DNA of 64,000 nucleotides from Enterococcus ureasiticus (GTDB lineage: Bacteria > Bacillota > Bacilli > Lactobacillales > Enterococcaceae), in NCBI RefSeq assembly GCF_001730285.1, contig NZ_MIJZ01000013.1, positions 434,001 to 498,000 on the forward strand, written 5' to 3'. Both the position numbers and the translations under genes were made by a program. Below, in pieces: positions 41,397-51,321 of the stretch. Numbering within the stretch: position 1 is the first letter of the stretch; every line of letters starts with the position of its first letter. The notes under the pieces were generated by a model. The model did no database searches, was not told where the DNA came from, and saw nothing but the letters and a program-made list of their open reading frames with translations.

Positions 41397-42038
41397 ATGA
41401 ACTACGTTTTAGAAATCATGCCGGCTTTACTAGACGGCGCACTCATGACATTGAAAGTATTTATTTTTACGCTGTTAGGCTCGATTCCACTAGGGATTTT
41501 AGTTGCGTTTGCCTTACAGACAAATTTTAAACCCTTGAATTTTCTGATCAATATTTATATTTGGCTGATGCGTGGAACGCCATTATTATTGCAACTTATT
41601 TTTGTTTTTTACGGATTACCATTGATTGGGATCGTCTTTGAGCGATACGATGCAGCTTTATTCGCTTTTATTTTAAATTATGCAGCTTATTTTGCAGAAA
41701 TTTTCCGTGGTGGGATTCAATCTATTCCTGAAGGGCAATATGAAGCAGCTAAAGTTTTACGTTTAACACGATTTCAAACAGTTTCAAGGATTATTTTACC
41801 TCAGGTGATCAAAGTCGTATTACCTTCTATTGGTAATGAAGTGATTAATTTGGTTAAGGATACTTCTTTGATTTATGTACTTGGTTTAGGGGATTTATTA
41901 CGAGCAGGGAAAATTGCGATGAGTCGGGATGTTAGTTTATTACCATTAGTTTTAGTTGGTGTTATTTATCTATTATTGACAGCTGTGCTGACTCTGGCTT
42001 CGAAAAAATTAGAAAAACACTATCAGTATTATAAATAA
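41397..42038 (+). CDS. Polar amino-acid ABC transporter permease (probable histidine uptake)
   Basis: The 213-residue HisM/ArtQ-type permease has about five helices and the EAA-type loop FRGGIQSIPEGQYEAAKVLRLTRFQTVSRIILPQ. Its expression should be gated by the two T-boxes. The likely substrate, histidine, is inferred from the CAC specifiers. GGAGG precedes ATG. The ATPase and binding-protein genes follow, but two repeat elements (42066-42302) intervene. Confidence 0.92.
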   Translation: MNYVLEIMPALLDGALMTLKVFIFTLLGSIPLGILVAFALQTNFKPLNFLINIYIWLMRGTPLLLQLIFVFYGLPLIGIVFERYDAALFAFILNYAAYFAEIFRGGIQSIPEGQYEAAKVLRLTRFQTVSRIILPQVIKVVLPSIGNEVINLVKDTSLIYVLGLGDLLRAGKIAMSRDVSLLPLVLVGVIYLLLTAVLTLASKKLEKHYQYYK

Positions 42039-42065
42039 GCGGAACGTTGTTACCAGATATCATAC

Positions 42066-42180
42066 CTAGCTTCGCAGGCTAGCTCTTCGGGAAAAAGATA
42101 AATTATGATTGAGGCAAAAAGCACCTCATTCATGATTTCCTATTTTCCTGTCAGAGTTGAACGAGCCTGTTACGCTTTTA
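42066..42180 (-). repeat. Dispersed foldable repeat, copy R9, inside an operon
   Basis: It begins CTAGCTTCGCAGGCTAGCTC and ends GAGCCTGTTACGCTTTTA. The centre pairs TGAGG with CCTCA around CAAAAAGCA and is extended by ATGA/TCAT. Confidence 0.9.
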
Positions 42181-42186
42181 ATCATA

Positions 42187-42302
42187 TCTAGCTACGCGGG
42201 CTAGCTCTTCGGGAAAAAGATAAATTATGATTGAGGCAAAAAGCACCTCATTCATGATTTCCTATTTTCCTGTCAGAGCTGAACGAGCCCGCTACGCTTT
42301 TA
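42187..42302 (-). repeat. Dispersed foldable repeat, copy R10, inside an operon
   Basis: Tandem neighbour of R9 and almost identical in its inner 80 bases, so a recent duplication. The tip differs as CTAGCTACGCGGGCTAGCTC, and the far end GAGCCCGCTACGC changes with it: the AGC-GGGC and GCCCGCT words remain complementary. Confidence 0.9.
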
Positions 42303-42319
42303 AATTTAGGAGGAAAATC

Positions 42320-42955
42320 ATGTTACGAATAAAAAATTTAACCAAAAGCTTCGATGGTCGCCGTATCATCGATCAATTGAATTTAGAAATCAAAGATGGA
42401 GAAATCTTAACAATCGTAGGACCTTCCGGCGGTGGGAAAACAACTTTGCTGCGTTGCTTAGCCGGTCTAGAAACGATCGATTCTGGCGAACTAACGATGG
42501 ATGGTGTACCTTTTAATCCTGTGGAAATGGATAATGCAGACCAAGTCGTAGGGATCGTTTTTCAAGATTTTCAATTATTCCCCCACCTTTCAGTTCTAGA
42601 CAATATAACTTTAGCACCGATTCTTTCATTAAAACAAACAAAAGAAGCTAGTGAATCTGAAGCAATGGAATTACTGACAAAATTCGGACTTAGTGGAAAA
42701 GAGCGCTTGTATCCTTATCAATTATCCGGTGGTCAAAAACAACGAGTAGCTCTCGCCCGTGCTCTTTCTATGAAACCTAAGGTATTAGGTTATGACGAGC
42801 CAACCAGTGCGCTTGATCCTGAACTTCGTCAGCAAGTCGAAGAAGTAATTTTGACGCTAAAAGCGCAAGGCATGACGCAAATCGTCGTCACTCATGATAT
42901 GAATTTTGCTGAAAATATTGCAGATAACTTACTAACAGTAACACCTGTTCAGTAG
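42320..42955 (+). CDS. Polar amino-acid ABC transporter ATPase
   Basis: The 211-residue ATPase has Walker A GPSGGGKTT, Q-loop VFQDFQLFPHLSVLDNI, signature LSGGQKQR, Walker B VLGYDEPTSALDP and the H-loop VVTHDM. The ATG at 42320 with AGGAGG upstream was preferred; a longer in-frame reading would run through the R10 repeat. It is rather short for a GlnQ-type ATPase (usually ~240), with a truncated C-terminus. It energises the permease at 41397. Confidence 0.93.
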   Translation: MLRIKNLTKSFDGRRIIDQLNLEIKDGEILTIVGPSGGGKTTLLRCLAGLETIDSGELTMDGVPFNPVEMDNADQVVGIVFQDFQLFPHLSVLDNITLAPILSLKQTKEASESEAMELLTKFGLSGKERLYPYQLSGGQKQRVALARALSMKPKVLGYDEPTSALDPELRQQVEEVILTLKAQGMTQIVVTHDMNFAENIADNLLTVTPVQ

Positions 42956-42969
42956 AAAGGACGCTTCAT

Positions 42970-43788
42970 ATGACGAAAAAAAACTATCTGATCCTTACCA
43001 TAACTGCTTTATTTGCTGTCTTATCAATAGCGGGTTGTGGCAGAAAAAAAACAGACACAGATCAATGGTCACGGATCAATTCTGAAAAACGGGTGATTGT
43101 CGGTTTAGATGATTCCTTTGTCCCCATGGGCTTTCAAAATAAATCTGGCGAGATCATCGGTTTTGATGTTGATTTAGCTCGAGCAGTATTTGATTTATAC
43201 GGAATCACTGTGGACTTTCAACCAATTGATTGGTCGATGAAAGAAAATGAATTACAGAATCAGACGATCGACTTGATTTGGAATGGTTATTCTAAAAGTG
43301 CTGAACGTGAAGAAAAGGTTTTATTTAGTGATGAATACATGAAAAACGAGCAAGTTGTAGTGTCTTTGAAAAAAAATAATATCAATAAATTTGCGGATAT
43401 GAAAGGAAAAATTCTAGGCGCTCAAAATGGTTCTTCTGGCTACAATAGCTTCGAAGAACAACCTGAAATTCTGAAAAATTTTGTTAAAGACCAGAACGCT
43501 ATTTTATATGACGGCTTTAATGAAGCCTTTATGGATTTAAAATCTGGACGCATCGATGGCTTATTGATTGATCGTGTTTATGCAAATTATTATCTTTCTC
43601 ATGAAGATAACTTAGCAAATTATTCGATTATCAGTGGTGATTTTGAAAGTGAAGCTTTTGCGGTGGGCTTACGAAAGTCTGATACAAAACTAGCTGAAAA
43701 AATCAACAACGGTTTTGAAAAACTAAGAAAATCAGGAAAACTGGCCGAAATTTCTAAGGAATGGTTTGGAGAAGATGTGACCAAGTAA
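42970..43788 (+). CDS. Amino-acid-binding lipoprotein
   Basis: The 272-residue family 3 binding protein has a lipobox (LSIAGCGRKK), then VIVGLDDSFVPMGFQNKSGEIIGFDVDLARAVFDLYGI, the amino-acid-binding fold start. IDLIWNGYSKSAEREEKVLFSDEYMKN and QNGSSGYNSFEEQPE follow. It captures the substrate outside the cell for the permease/ATPase encoded upstream. The terminator is at 43817-43849. Confidence 0.92.
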   Translation: MTKKNYLILTITALFAVLSIAGCGRKKTDTDQWSRINSEKRVIVGLDDSFVPMGFQNKSGEIIGFDVDLARAVFDLYGITVDFQPIDWSMKENELQNQTIDLIWNGYSKSAEREEKVLFSDEYMKNEQVVVSLKKNNINKFADMKGKILGAQNGSSGYNSFEEQPEILKNFVKDQNAILYDGFNEAFMDLKSGRIDGLLIDRVYANYYLSHEDNLANYSIISGDFESEAFAVGLRKSDTKLAEKINNGFEKLRKSGKLAEISKEWFGEDVTK

Positions 43789-43816
43789 AATCTTATTAGT
43801 CTATATAGCCAATGAA

Positions 43817-43849
43817 AAACCCCAAGGGAACTAAGTTCTCTTGGGGTTT
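43817..43849. terminator. Terminator of the transporter operon
   Basis: AAACCCCAAGGGAAC-TAA-GTTCTCTTGGGGTTT, placed between convergent genes. Confidence 0.9.
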
Positions 43850-43870
43850 AACGTTTCCATGCTCATACTA

Positions 43871-44476
43871 TTAAGCTAAATATTTACTAGTTACATCAAC
43901 CAAACGTTTTGTTTGATCTTGAATCGCTGCTTTCACTTCATCAGCTTTCAGCATATTTCCTTCTCCGTCAATTGAAGCACTTGTTCCATAAGGGTTACCG
44001 CCAGCTGCAAAAGTCGATGGATTTACGTAGCCTGCTGGTACTATGATCGCACCCCAGTGTTGCATTACTGTATAAATACCTTGGATTACTTGCTCTTGTC
44101 CACCATTTGGATTTTGTGCAGAAGAAAAGGCTGTTACAAACTTATTCGCTAATTTTCCTTGTGCCCAAAGTCCGCCTTGCAAATCAAAAAATTGTTTTAA
44201 TTGGCTAGCCATTACGCCAAAACGTGAAGGTGAAGAGAAGATGTATGCATCTGCCCATAATAAATCATCACTTGTCACTTCTGGGATCTCTTTACTTGCG
44301 TCAACATTCTTACGCCAAGCTGGATTTGAATCGATTGCCACATCGGGAGCTAATTCATGGACTTTTCTCAAACGAACTTCTGCACCATTTGCTTCAGCTG
44401 CTTCTTTGGCCCATTTCACCATTTGTGTACCTGTTCCTGTTGAACTATAATAAGCAATTAATAATTTTGTTGTCAT
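43871..44476 (-). CDS. WrbA-type NAD(P)H:quinone oxidoreductase
   Basis: The 201-residue flavodoxin-like protein has the FMN phosphate loop AYYSSTGTGTQM at the N-terminus, then SPSRFGVMASQLKQFFDLQGGLWAQGKLANKFVTAF and PNGGQEQVI. This WrbA pattern reduces quinones by two electrons and protects against oxidative stress. GGAGG precedes ATG. It is monocistronic. Confidence 0.9.
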   Translation of the reverse strand: MTTKLLIAYYSSTGTGTQMVKWAKEAAEANGAEVRLRKVHELAPDVAIDSNPAWRKNVDASKEIPEVTSDDLLWADAYIFSSPSRFGVMASQLKQFFDLQGGLWAQGKLANKFVTAFSSAQNPNGGQEQVIQGIYTVMQHWGAIIVPAGYVNPSTFAAGGNPYGTSASIDGEGNMLKADEVKAAIQDQTKRLVDVTSKYLA

Positions 44477-44618
44477 GATTTTTTTCCTCCAATAACTGTT
44501 GTTTTCTTATCTACATTCACATACTAACAAAAAGTAAGTGAACTTGCAAGAGATTTTGCTTACTAAAAATAAGTTAATTTCAAAATCCAACTCTTATCGG
44601 CGTTTGCTGAACAAAAAA

Positions 44619-44657
44619 GAGGCTGAGTCATAACTCTACGAGTCACATCTCAGCCTC
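44619..44657 (-). terminator. Terminator downstream of the rhodanese gene
   Basis: GAGGCTGAG...ACTC-GTA-GAGT...CTCAGCCTC, followed on the minus strand by TTTTTTG. The stretch 44658-44793 between it and the rhodanese gene contains no supported gene. Confidence 0.75.
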
Positions 44658-44793
44658 AAGGAATCCAAATAAACGGTGGGAGCAAAAGCAACTCCTTCGG
44701 AAATAAGCTGAAATTTACAAAAATTTTTTAAAGCAATTTTCGTAAATTCCTTCTTATTCTCAGAGTTAAACACTTCTGTCCCAACCTCTTTTT

Positions 44794-45105
44794 TTATCGA
44801 TAACTCTTTTCTTTTCCATCCCAAACTGACATACCTTCTGAAACAGAAACGACATTGTACCCATAATTTTCAAGAAAAGAGCACGCATGCTCTGAACGCA
44901 CACCATGCTGACAAATAACATAATGGGGCTGTTCACGATTTATCTCTGTCATTGTTTCGGGTAATGTGGACAAAGGATAGTTTTTTGCATTGACGATATG
45001 ACCTGCAGCAAACTCATCCACATCCCGAACATCAATGATCGAAACTGGTTCATTGACTGTTAATTCGATTAATTTTTTTAATTCTTTGATTGACACTCTT
45101 TTCAT
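44794..45105 (-). CDS. Single-domain rhodanese
   Basis: The 103-residue protein has VSIIDVRDVDEFAAGHIVNAKNYPLS and the active-site loop VICQHGVRS with Cys65, so it should carry a persulfide and transfer sulfur. It is PspE/GlpE-like in size. AGGAGG lies ten bases before ATG. No sulfur pathway gene is adjacent. Confidence 0.92.
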   Translation of the reverse strand: MKRVSIKELKKLIELTVNEPVSIIDVRDVDEFAAGHIVNAKNYPLSTLPETMTEINREQPHYVICQHGVRSEHACSFLENYGYNVVSVSEGMSVWDGKEKSYR

Positions 45106-45250
45106 ATTATTACAATTCCTCCTGCGGCTTTTTCAAATATAAGCCTACTCTTATCACACAATTCTGTATTCAGCAAATTCGCCTCATTAGCAGTATACCA
45201 CTGTTGATTTTTACTACAACATTTTACGCCCTTTTTTTGAAAATTTATTA

Positions 45251-45285
45251 AAAAAGCTTACTTCAAAATTCTTTTGAAGTAAGCC
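45251..45285. terminator. Terminator of the 6-phospho-beta-glucosidase gene
   Basis: AAGGCTTACTTCAAAA and TTTTGAAGTAAGC pair; the minus strand ends in TTTTTT. Confidence 0.88.
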
Positions 45286-45291
45286 TTACAT

Positions 45292-46761
<1,470 letters not shown>

Positions 46762-46838
46762 TCATTTCTCCTTACTATTTTTTTAAACGAACTGATTACT
46801 AGCACTCTATCTCTTTATTTTCCACTTAAAATGATAAA

Positions 46839-46893
46839 AACCATAATATAGTAAATACAACAAATGGCTTGTCGTCTTTACTATATTATGGTT
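46839..46893 (-). terminator. Leader terminator of the RAT switch
   Basis: Perfect 17-base arms AACCATAATATAGTAAA surround a 21-base loop, and a T-run follows on the minus strand (GGTTTTTATCATTTT). Its 5' arm overlaps the last four bases of the RAT. Confidence 0.85.
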
Positions 46894-46917
46894 ATGCCTG
46901 AAAATCAGTTACATTCC
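46890..46917 (-). promoter_or_regulatory. Ribonucleic antiterminator (RAT) for a LicT/BglG-type protein
   Basis: On the minus strand the element reads GGAATGTAACTGATTTTC then AGGCATAACC, closely matching the RAT pattern GGATTGTTACTG...CAGGCAAAACC. It ends in the terminator 5' arm, so protein binding and termination are mutually exclusive. Confidence 0.85.
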
Positions 46918-46927
46918 GTTATCTACA

Positions 46928-46955
46928 ATTATAGCATAGAAGAAAACGCTGTCAA
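46928..46955 (-). promoter_or_regulatory. Promoter of the 6-phospho-beta-glucosidase gene
   Basis: Consensus TTGACA (46950-46955) and TATAAT (46928-46933) are spaced by 16 bases on the minus strand, directly before the RAT. Confidence 0.88.
46941..46954. promoter_or_regulatory. CcpA cre site overlapping the promoter
   Basis: AGAAAACGCTGTCA differs from the palindromic form TGAAAACGCTTTCA at two positions and overlaps the -35 box, so CcpA should repress here when preferred sugars are present. Confidence 0.75.
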
Positions 46956-46982
46956 CATTACTAAGTATCACGACTATTATTT

Positions 46983-47020
46983 AAAAACCGAACAATGTAA
47001 TTTTCAACATTGCTCGGTTT
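46983..47020 (-). terminator. Terminator of the surface-protein cluster
   Basis: AAACCGAGCAATGT and ACATTGTTCGGTTT pair on the minus strand, followed by TTTAAATAA. Confidence 0.85.
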
Positions 47021-47052
47021 CCTATTAAGTAAATGTCGGGAAAACAATTTAG

Positions 47053-47376
47053 TCATCCCGCACGTTTATTTCTATGTGCTTTCCATGTATAAAGTAACAG
47101 ATAAATGAATAGCAACATTAACCCGATTGGGGTTAGTTTTTCAATGACACTACCTGCTTTTGGAAGTTTTTTTAGTTCTATGTGATTTTGTTTTGGTTGC
47201 GCTAATTTTGTTTCCGAATCAGTTTCTGGTTTGTTTGGCGACTGTGGAATCGTTTCATTTCTACCGATTTGCCCGTGAATCTCTATATCAGTAGCAGCAT
47301 AAGTAAAATCTTGAAACAAACTGATACCACTCGCCAAAAGAATGATCGTAATGATGTGACAACTAAATTGCTTCAT
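47053..47376 (-). CDS. Small sortase-anchored protein (LPKAG)
   Basis: The 107-residue protein has a signal peptide (1-28), a short Gln/Pro/Lys-rich region, then LPKAG (75-79), a hydrophobic helix (LTPIGLMLLFIYLLLYTW) and a basic tail (KAHRNKRAG). LPKAG is a variant of the LPXTG sortase signal. Small LPXTG proteins regularly accompany WxL-type surface gene clusters in enterococci. It is the last gene of this cluster. Confidence 0.8.
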   Translation of the reverse strand: MKQFSCHIITIILLASGISLFQDFTYAATDIEIHGQIGRNETIPQSPNKPETDSETKLAQPKQNHIELKKLPKAGSVIEKLTPIGLMLLFIYLLLYTWKAHRNKRAG

Positions 47377-47399
47377 TGTTTATCACAGCCTTTATTTAA

Positions 47400-48056
47400 T
47401 TATGGGGTTACACCAAGTGTTGTACCATCTTTTTGGATCGATGTAAATTTCAATGTTAATGTGTAGTTTTCTGTTGCTGCATTTTCATTGACATCAGTTG
47501 GTAAACTAGCAGTTGTCGTACCAGTATAATTGAATTTTGCAGAATTTGCATAAGCAGAAGCAGCGTCTGTAGCGATATTCAAACGTCCATCTTTATTTGC
47601 TAAACGCATCCAGACAAGTGCACTTGTCAAATCAGCTAAAGCATTGTTTTCAACCAATTTAGTCGCAGTAGGTGTTGCAACTAAACCATTCCCTTTTGCA
47701 TTGATTGTTAAAGTATCAACATACTTGGGTGTTCCCTCCATTTTATTCAATGTCACAGCAACACCACGCCCTGAATTATTCACGATGCTATAATCAGCAG
47801 ACTCAATATTTTTGTGGGCACTTGCTGTCGTTGTATGGAATGCTGTCGCGGTATCAACAGTCACGTTGATCCATTCATCAGATCCTTCTGGGATATTCGT
47901 ATCTGGATCTGTATTATCTAGTTTACCGATTGTTCCGTTGATAATAACATCTGCTGAATTTTCTCCATCGATGGTTTCAGCTGAAGCTAATTGTGTTAGT
48001 CCGGATATGCTTAGACCTAGCATCATTGTAGCGAGTAAAAAGTTTGTTTTTTTCAT
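47400..48056 (-). CDS. Secreted surface protein of an adhesion cluster
   Basis: The 218-residue protein has a cleavable signal peptide (about 1-26, ending LASAE) and is otherwise Thr/Asn/Ala-rich and beta-structured, without membrane helix or LPXTG. The segment INGTIGKLDNTDPDTNIPEGSDEWINVTVDTATAFHT resembles proteins found in WxL clusters, but I see no convincing WxL motif pair; WMRL at about residue 146 is the only candidate. Cell-wall association would therefore be non-covalent. Confidence 0.7.
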   Translation of the reverse strand: MKKTNFLLATMMLGLSISGLTQLASAETIDGENSADVIINGTIGKLDNTDPDTNIPEGSDEWINVTVDTATAFHTTTASAHKNIESADYSIVNNSGRGVAVTLNKMEGTPKYVDTLTINAKGNGLVATPTATKLVENNALADLTSALVWMRLANKDGRLNIATDAASAYANSAKFNYTGTTTASLPTDVNENAATENYTLTLKFTSIQKDGTTLGVTP

Positions 48057-48119
48057 ATTGTTTCTCCTTCTATGTGTAAGATGATTTATTTTTAACAGAA
48101 AATCTGCTAAATAACGATA

Positions 48120-48659
48120 TTAGTTGTTGATACGAATTGTAATTCCAGCTTGAACTTGTCCACGTTTTTTGTTTGTTTTTGAATCATAAATATCAAATGT
48201 GGCTGTCGCTGGATGATCTCCTTGAGCAAGTTTTTTCTCTAGTTTTGCTCCATTTATTTCATATCCCGGCTGAATTGCACCAGAGGAATAAACCTGTTCA
48301 TTGTTGCTGTCTAAACGAATCACCACATTGATGGGATAACCGTTTTCGACTGGATTTTGAATATACAGACTGCCTTCACTGTCGCCATTTTCAAATACGG
48401 CTTCTGATTTAATGACCATATTGAACTTACTTGCATCCACAGCTTTTTGCTCAGCTGCTTTCACTTCTTTATCACTCATTTTTTTAGCGCTTTTTGCATC
48501 TGGTAAATAATCACCTGAAACAACTTGCACAGGTTCCGTTTTAGTTGAAAAATAATAATATAAGCCGCCTGCTGATACAGCCAACAAGAATAGCAATAAT
48601 AAAATCAGCAGTCGTTTCTTTTTCTTCTTCTCTTCGTTTGTTTGATTATTTTTATCCAT
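48120..48659 (-). CDS. Single-pass membrane protein with extracellular beta domain
   Basis: The 179-residue protein starts MDKNNQTNEEKKKKKRLLILLLLFLLAVSAGGLYYYF, so it has a basic cytosolic head and one helix. The extracellular remainder is beta-rich (SEGSLYIQNPVENGYPINVVIRLDSNNEQVYSSGAIQPGYEI). The ATG at 48657-48659 with AGAGG upstream was chosen over an in-frame start that overlaps the upstream gene. It may anchor the secreted partners. The family is not recognised. Confidence 0.72.
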   Translation of the reverse strand: MDKNNQTNEEKKKKKRLLILLLLFLLAVSAGGLYYYFSTKTEPVQVVSGDYLPDAKSAKKMSDKEVKAAEQKAVDASKFNMVIKSEAVFENGDSEGSLYIQNPVENGYPINVVIRLDSNNEQVYSSGAIQPGYEINGAKLEKKLAQGDHPATATFDIYDSKTNKKRGQVQAGITIRINN

Positions 48660-48669
48660 AGAATTCCTC

Positions 48670-51321
48670 TCATTCTTCATTTTTTTCAACTTTGAATGTC
48701 ACTTTGTAGGTTGGAAAAATTGCTTGCTTTGTTGGATTAAAGTACTTGCCTTTAAGACTCAAGCTTTTTTCTTCATTCACGTTTAAAATGCCGATCGATA
48801 AAGGATTCTTTGACAATTCACTCGTTAAAAATAGTGGTGCTTCCTGTTTATCGTCTACTAGCATTTGCAACGCTAGTTCATCCTGTCCTAAATTTCCTGA
48901 AAGACTATCTAACAATTGTAATTGATTTGCCGCTGTGTTTTCCTTTGTTAAATTTGTTATCGATAGTTTGGTTGGGGTATTCCCTTTATTTATGACTTGA
49001 TATTCACTAGAAGACACTTCACCTTCTTTTGAGGTACCCAGGTCCTTGTTTTGGGTCTGAAAAGCCATTTCGATAGGAACTTCTACCTTGATGATCTCTG
49101 TTACTGTTTGAAATTCTGTTAAAGGATTCATTGCTAAAACAACTTCTTCTCCAGATGCTCCAGTAACTCTCACACGCACGTAATACGTAACATCTCCATC
49201 AAGACTTTTTAATTTCGTTGAAAATTTTTGATTTTTATCACCTGAAAGAGTTGCTAGTTGTGATTTTGTTGCATCAACTGGAAAGTCTTTATTCTTGCTG
49301 TATTCCACTTTGACTTGCTGATAATTACCACCATAATAAGCCGTTTGATCAGGAATTGCTGCTGCTTCTCCATTTGTAAAATCTGTCCATTTACCTGTAT
49401 CACTTGCTAACTCACCACTGATGATTGCCGAAGTTGTTGTGACATTTGCTGTGATACTTTTTAGCTGAGGTTTTGTAGTAAAACTAGTTGCACCAGAAAA
49501 CTCACTCTCTCCTGCTTGATTGATGACAACCATTTGCGCCCAATAAGTTGTATTAGGGTTTAACTCATTTACCTTTACTTTGTATGTTGAATCAAGTGCA
49601 GTATTTTCTTGATCGTCAAAATTGTTCAGTGTCACAATATGCTTGGCTTTTCTTAAATCGCTAGTATCATCTTCATTGGTAAACAAGAAAAATTTCACTT
49701 CTGATGCTGGACTTCCATTGTTGACTGATGAACCATTTAAAAGGACGGATGTATCTGTTTCATCAGCCGCAATTAATCCTAACTGGTTCGGAACTTCCAT
49801 AAATTCACTAAACACGATTTTCTGTGAATTTTTTAAAGCTGAAATTTCTTGTATTGAAAAAGGATTTGGTGTCCCAACAATATTAGTAAAATTTGTTCCT
49901 TGAACGCTTAAATCGGACGCTTCTTTAAATATTTCTTGTGTCGGCGTACTGTTTGTTTTGCTTGAAAATGTTTCGATTTTTTGTAAATAATTGCTTGTAA
50001 AAGACAAGTTCTTTGCACCATTGGCACCATTTAAACCAATTGTCCCACTATCTGTACCAGAAAATGAGGCTCGCTTTGCTTTGTTCATACTGATTGAGAA
50101 TGAGCTGGAAGCAGCTGTCGTGAAGATTGCGCCACTCGCAACATCGATTGAAACATCAGCGTTTTCAGCAATCGTCAGTCCACCTTTAGCTGTGTAAAGA
50201 TTGATCGGTAAAGGTAGTTTGAAATCGACTTGAGCATTTTCTTGAAAATCAAATAGTACTGGTTGGGTTTGAGAAGAAGCAAAAAATTGATTTCTTGCAC
50301 CACCTGTAGCAAGACTTACTTTATCCAAATTAAAAACAGCATTCCTTTCAACGATATAACTTGGTGCTAAAGTACCATATGTCATATTGCTGTTCGTTTG
50401 GATATCAAGTTGCGCATTTTCTCTAACTACGATTTGGGATTTTCCTGAATAAGGATTGGCTGAAGAGGTGCTAGTTGACCAAATAAACGCGCTGGTTTGA
50501 TTGGAAGAATGTTTGATTGACGTATGACCACTTTGAACTTCTACGTAATTGATTTCTGCCCATTCTTGGGAATATGTACTCGTACCTCTTTGATCGATTG
50601 TATTTTGCCCTCGCATAATGACCGACCCATTTATGTTATAAATCATTTGACCATTTGTAGAATAGTAATCGACGCCATCAAAGATAAACGTCATGTTGGC
50701 AGCCGAACCGCCAGATAAAAAGCCATAATATCCTACTGCACCAGATCCATCGCTGTTACCAAACTGAGTATTACGAATCTCGATTACAGCATTTGCCTGA
50801 TTAGCATAAAAACCTCTCGTAGCCGAGCCGCCTTTATCATATGTAATAATATGATTTGCACCATCGATGATCATGCTATCTTTAAGTTGATAACCAGTAG
50901 TTCCCAGGTCAATGTTATTGGTTAAACGAAATTTCAGCTTTTGACTATCCTTTAAGTATTCTGTCAAAGTAGCAGCAGAATCGACTAACCAGAAACCATC
51001 CGCATCTTGTGAAGCATCCGCTCTTAACATTCTTTCACTATTTATTTCAGAATTATTTTGATTTTCTGAATTATTTATCTCATTATTACTCGTTATTTTT
51101 TCACTTGTTATCGGTTCTTCTTCCTCCGTCGATTCTTGACTAGATGAAGAATCGCTGACAGTTGTTTCTACTGAATTTGACGGTTCATTTTCTCCGGTTG
51201 ACTCAGATTTTACTACAGGTTGATCAATAGATTGTTCCATTTCTATAGCATAGGACCAATCAATCGGAAAAATCATTAAAATGATAAAGCTAATGAAAAT
51301 CAAATGAATATTTTTTTTCAT
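48670..51321 (-). CDS. Large secreted adhesin-like protein with beta-helix domain
   Basis: The 883-residue protein has a signal peptide (about 1-26), a Ser/Glu/Asn-rich linker (30-100) and a right-handed beta-helix-like region (about 105-470, with IDLGTTGYQL, IIDGANHIITYD and repeated turns) like the pectate-lyase-like adhesive domains of enterococcal surface proteins. FnIII-like modules follow (about 510-730, NTTYWAQMVVINQAGESEFSGATSFTTKPQ). There is no LPXTG or terminal helix, so anchoring must be indirect. It leads the cluster and lies ten bases before the next gene. Confidence 0.8.
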   Translation of the reverse strand: MKKNIHLIFISFIILMIFPIDWSYAIEMEQSIDQPVVKSESTGENEPSNSVETTVSDSSSSQESTEEEEPITSEKITSNNEINNSENQNNSEINSERMLRADASQDADGFWLVDSAATLTEYLKDSQKLKFRLTNNIDLGTTGYQLKDSMIIDGANHIITYDKGGSATRGFYANQANAVIEIRNTQFGNSDGSGAVGYYGFLSGGSAANMTFIFDGVDYYSTNGQMIYNINGSVIMRGQNTIDQRGTSTYSQEWAEINYVEVQSGHTSIKHSSNQTSAFIWSTSTSSANPYSGKSQIVVRENAQLDIQTNSNMTYGTLAPSYIVERNAVFNLDKVSLATGGARNQFFASSQTQPVLFDFQENAQVDFKLPLPINLYTAKGGLTIAENADVSIDVASGAIFTTAASSSFSISMNKAKRASFSGTDSGTIGLNGANGAKNLSFTSNYLQKIETFSSKTNSTPTQEIFKEASDLSVQGTNFTNIVGTPNPFSIQEISALKNSQKIVFSEFMEVPNQLGLIAADETDTSVLLNGSSVNNGSPASEVKFFLFTNEDDTSDLRKAKHIVTLNNFDDQENTALDSTYKVKVNELNPNTTYWAQMVVINQAGESEFSGATSFTTKPQLKSITANVTTTSAIISGELASDTGKWTDFTNGEAAAIPDQTAYYGGNYQQVKVEYSKNKDFPVDATKSQLATLSGDKNQKFSTKLKSLDGDVTYYVRVRVTGASGEEVVLAMNPLTEFQTVTEIIKVEVPIEMAFQTQNKDLGTSKEGEVSSSEYQVINKGNTPTKLSITNLTKENTAANQLQLLDSLSGNLGQDELALQMLVDDKQEAPLFLTSELSKNPLSIGILNVNEEKSLSLKGKYFNPTKQAIFPTYKVTFKVEKNEE

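Noticed and set aside
42227-42319. Longer start for the amino-acid transporter ATPase
   Set aside because: The extra 31 codons are the R10 repeat element; the ATG at 42320 has a strong ribosome binding site.
44636-44824. 62-codon minus-strand ORF after the rhodanese gene
   Set aside because: It overlaps the rhodanese 3' end and runs into the terminator, and its sequence has no supporting features.
46839-46893. Inverted repeat before the beta-glucosidase gene as a repressor operator
   Set aside because: Its overlap with a recognisable RAT and the following T-run fit a leader terminator better.
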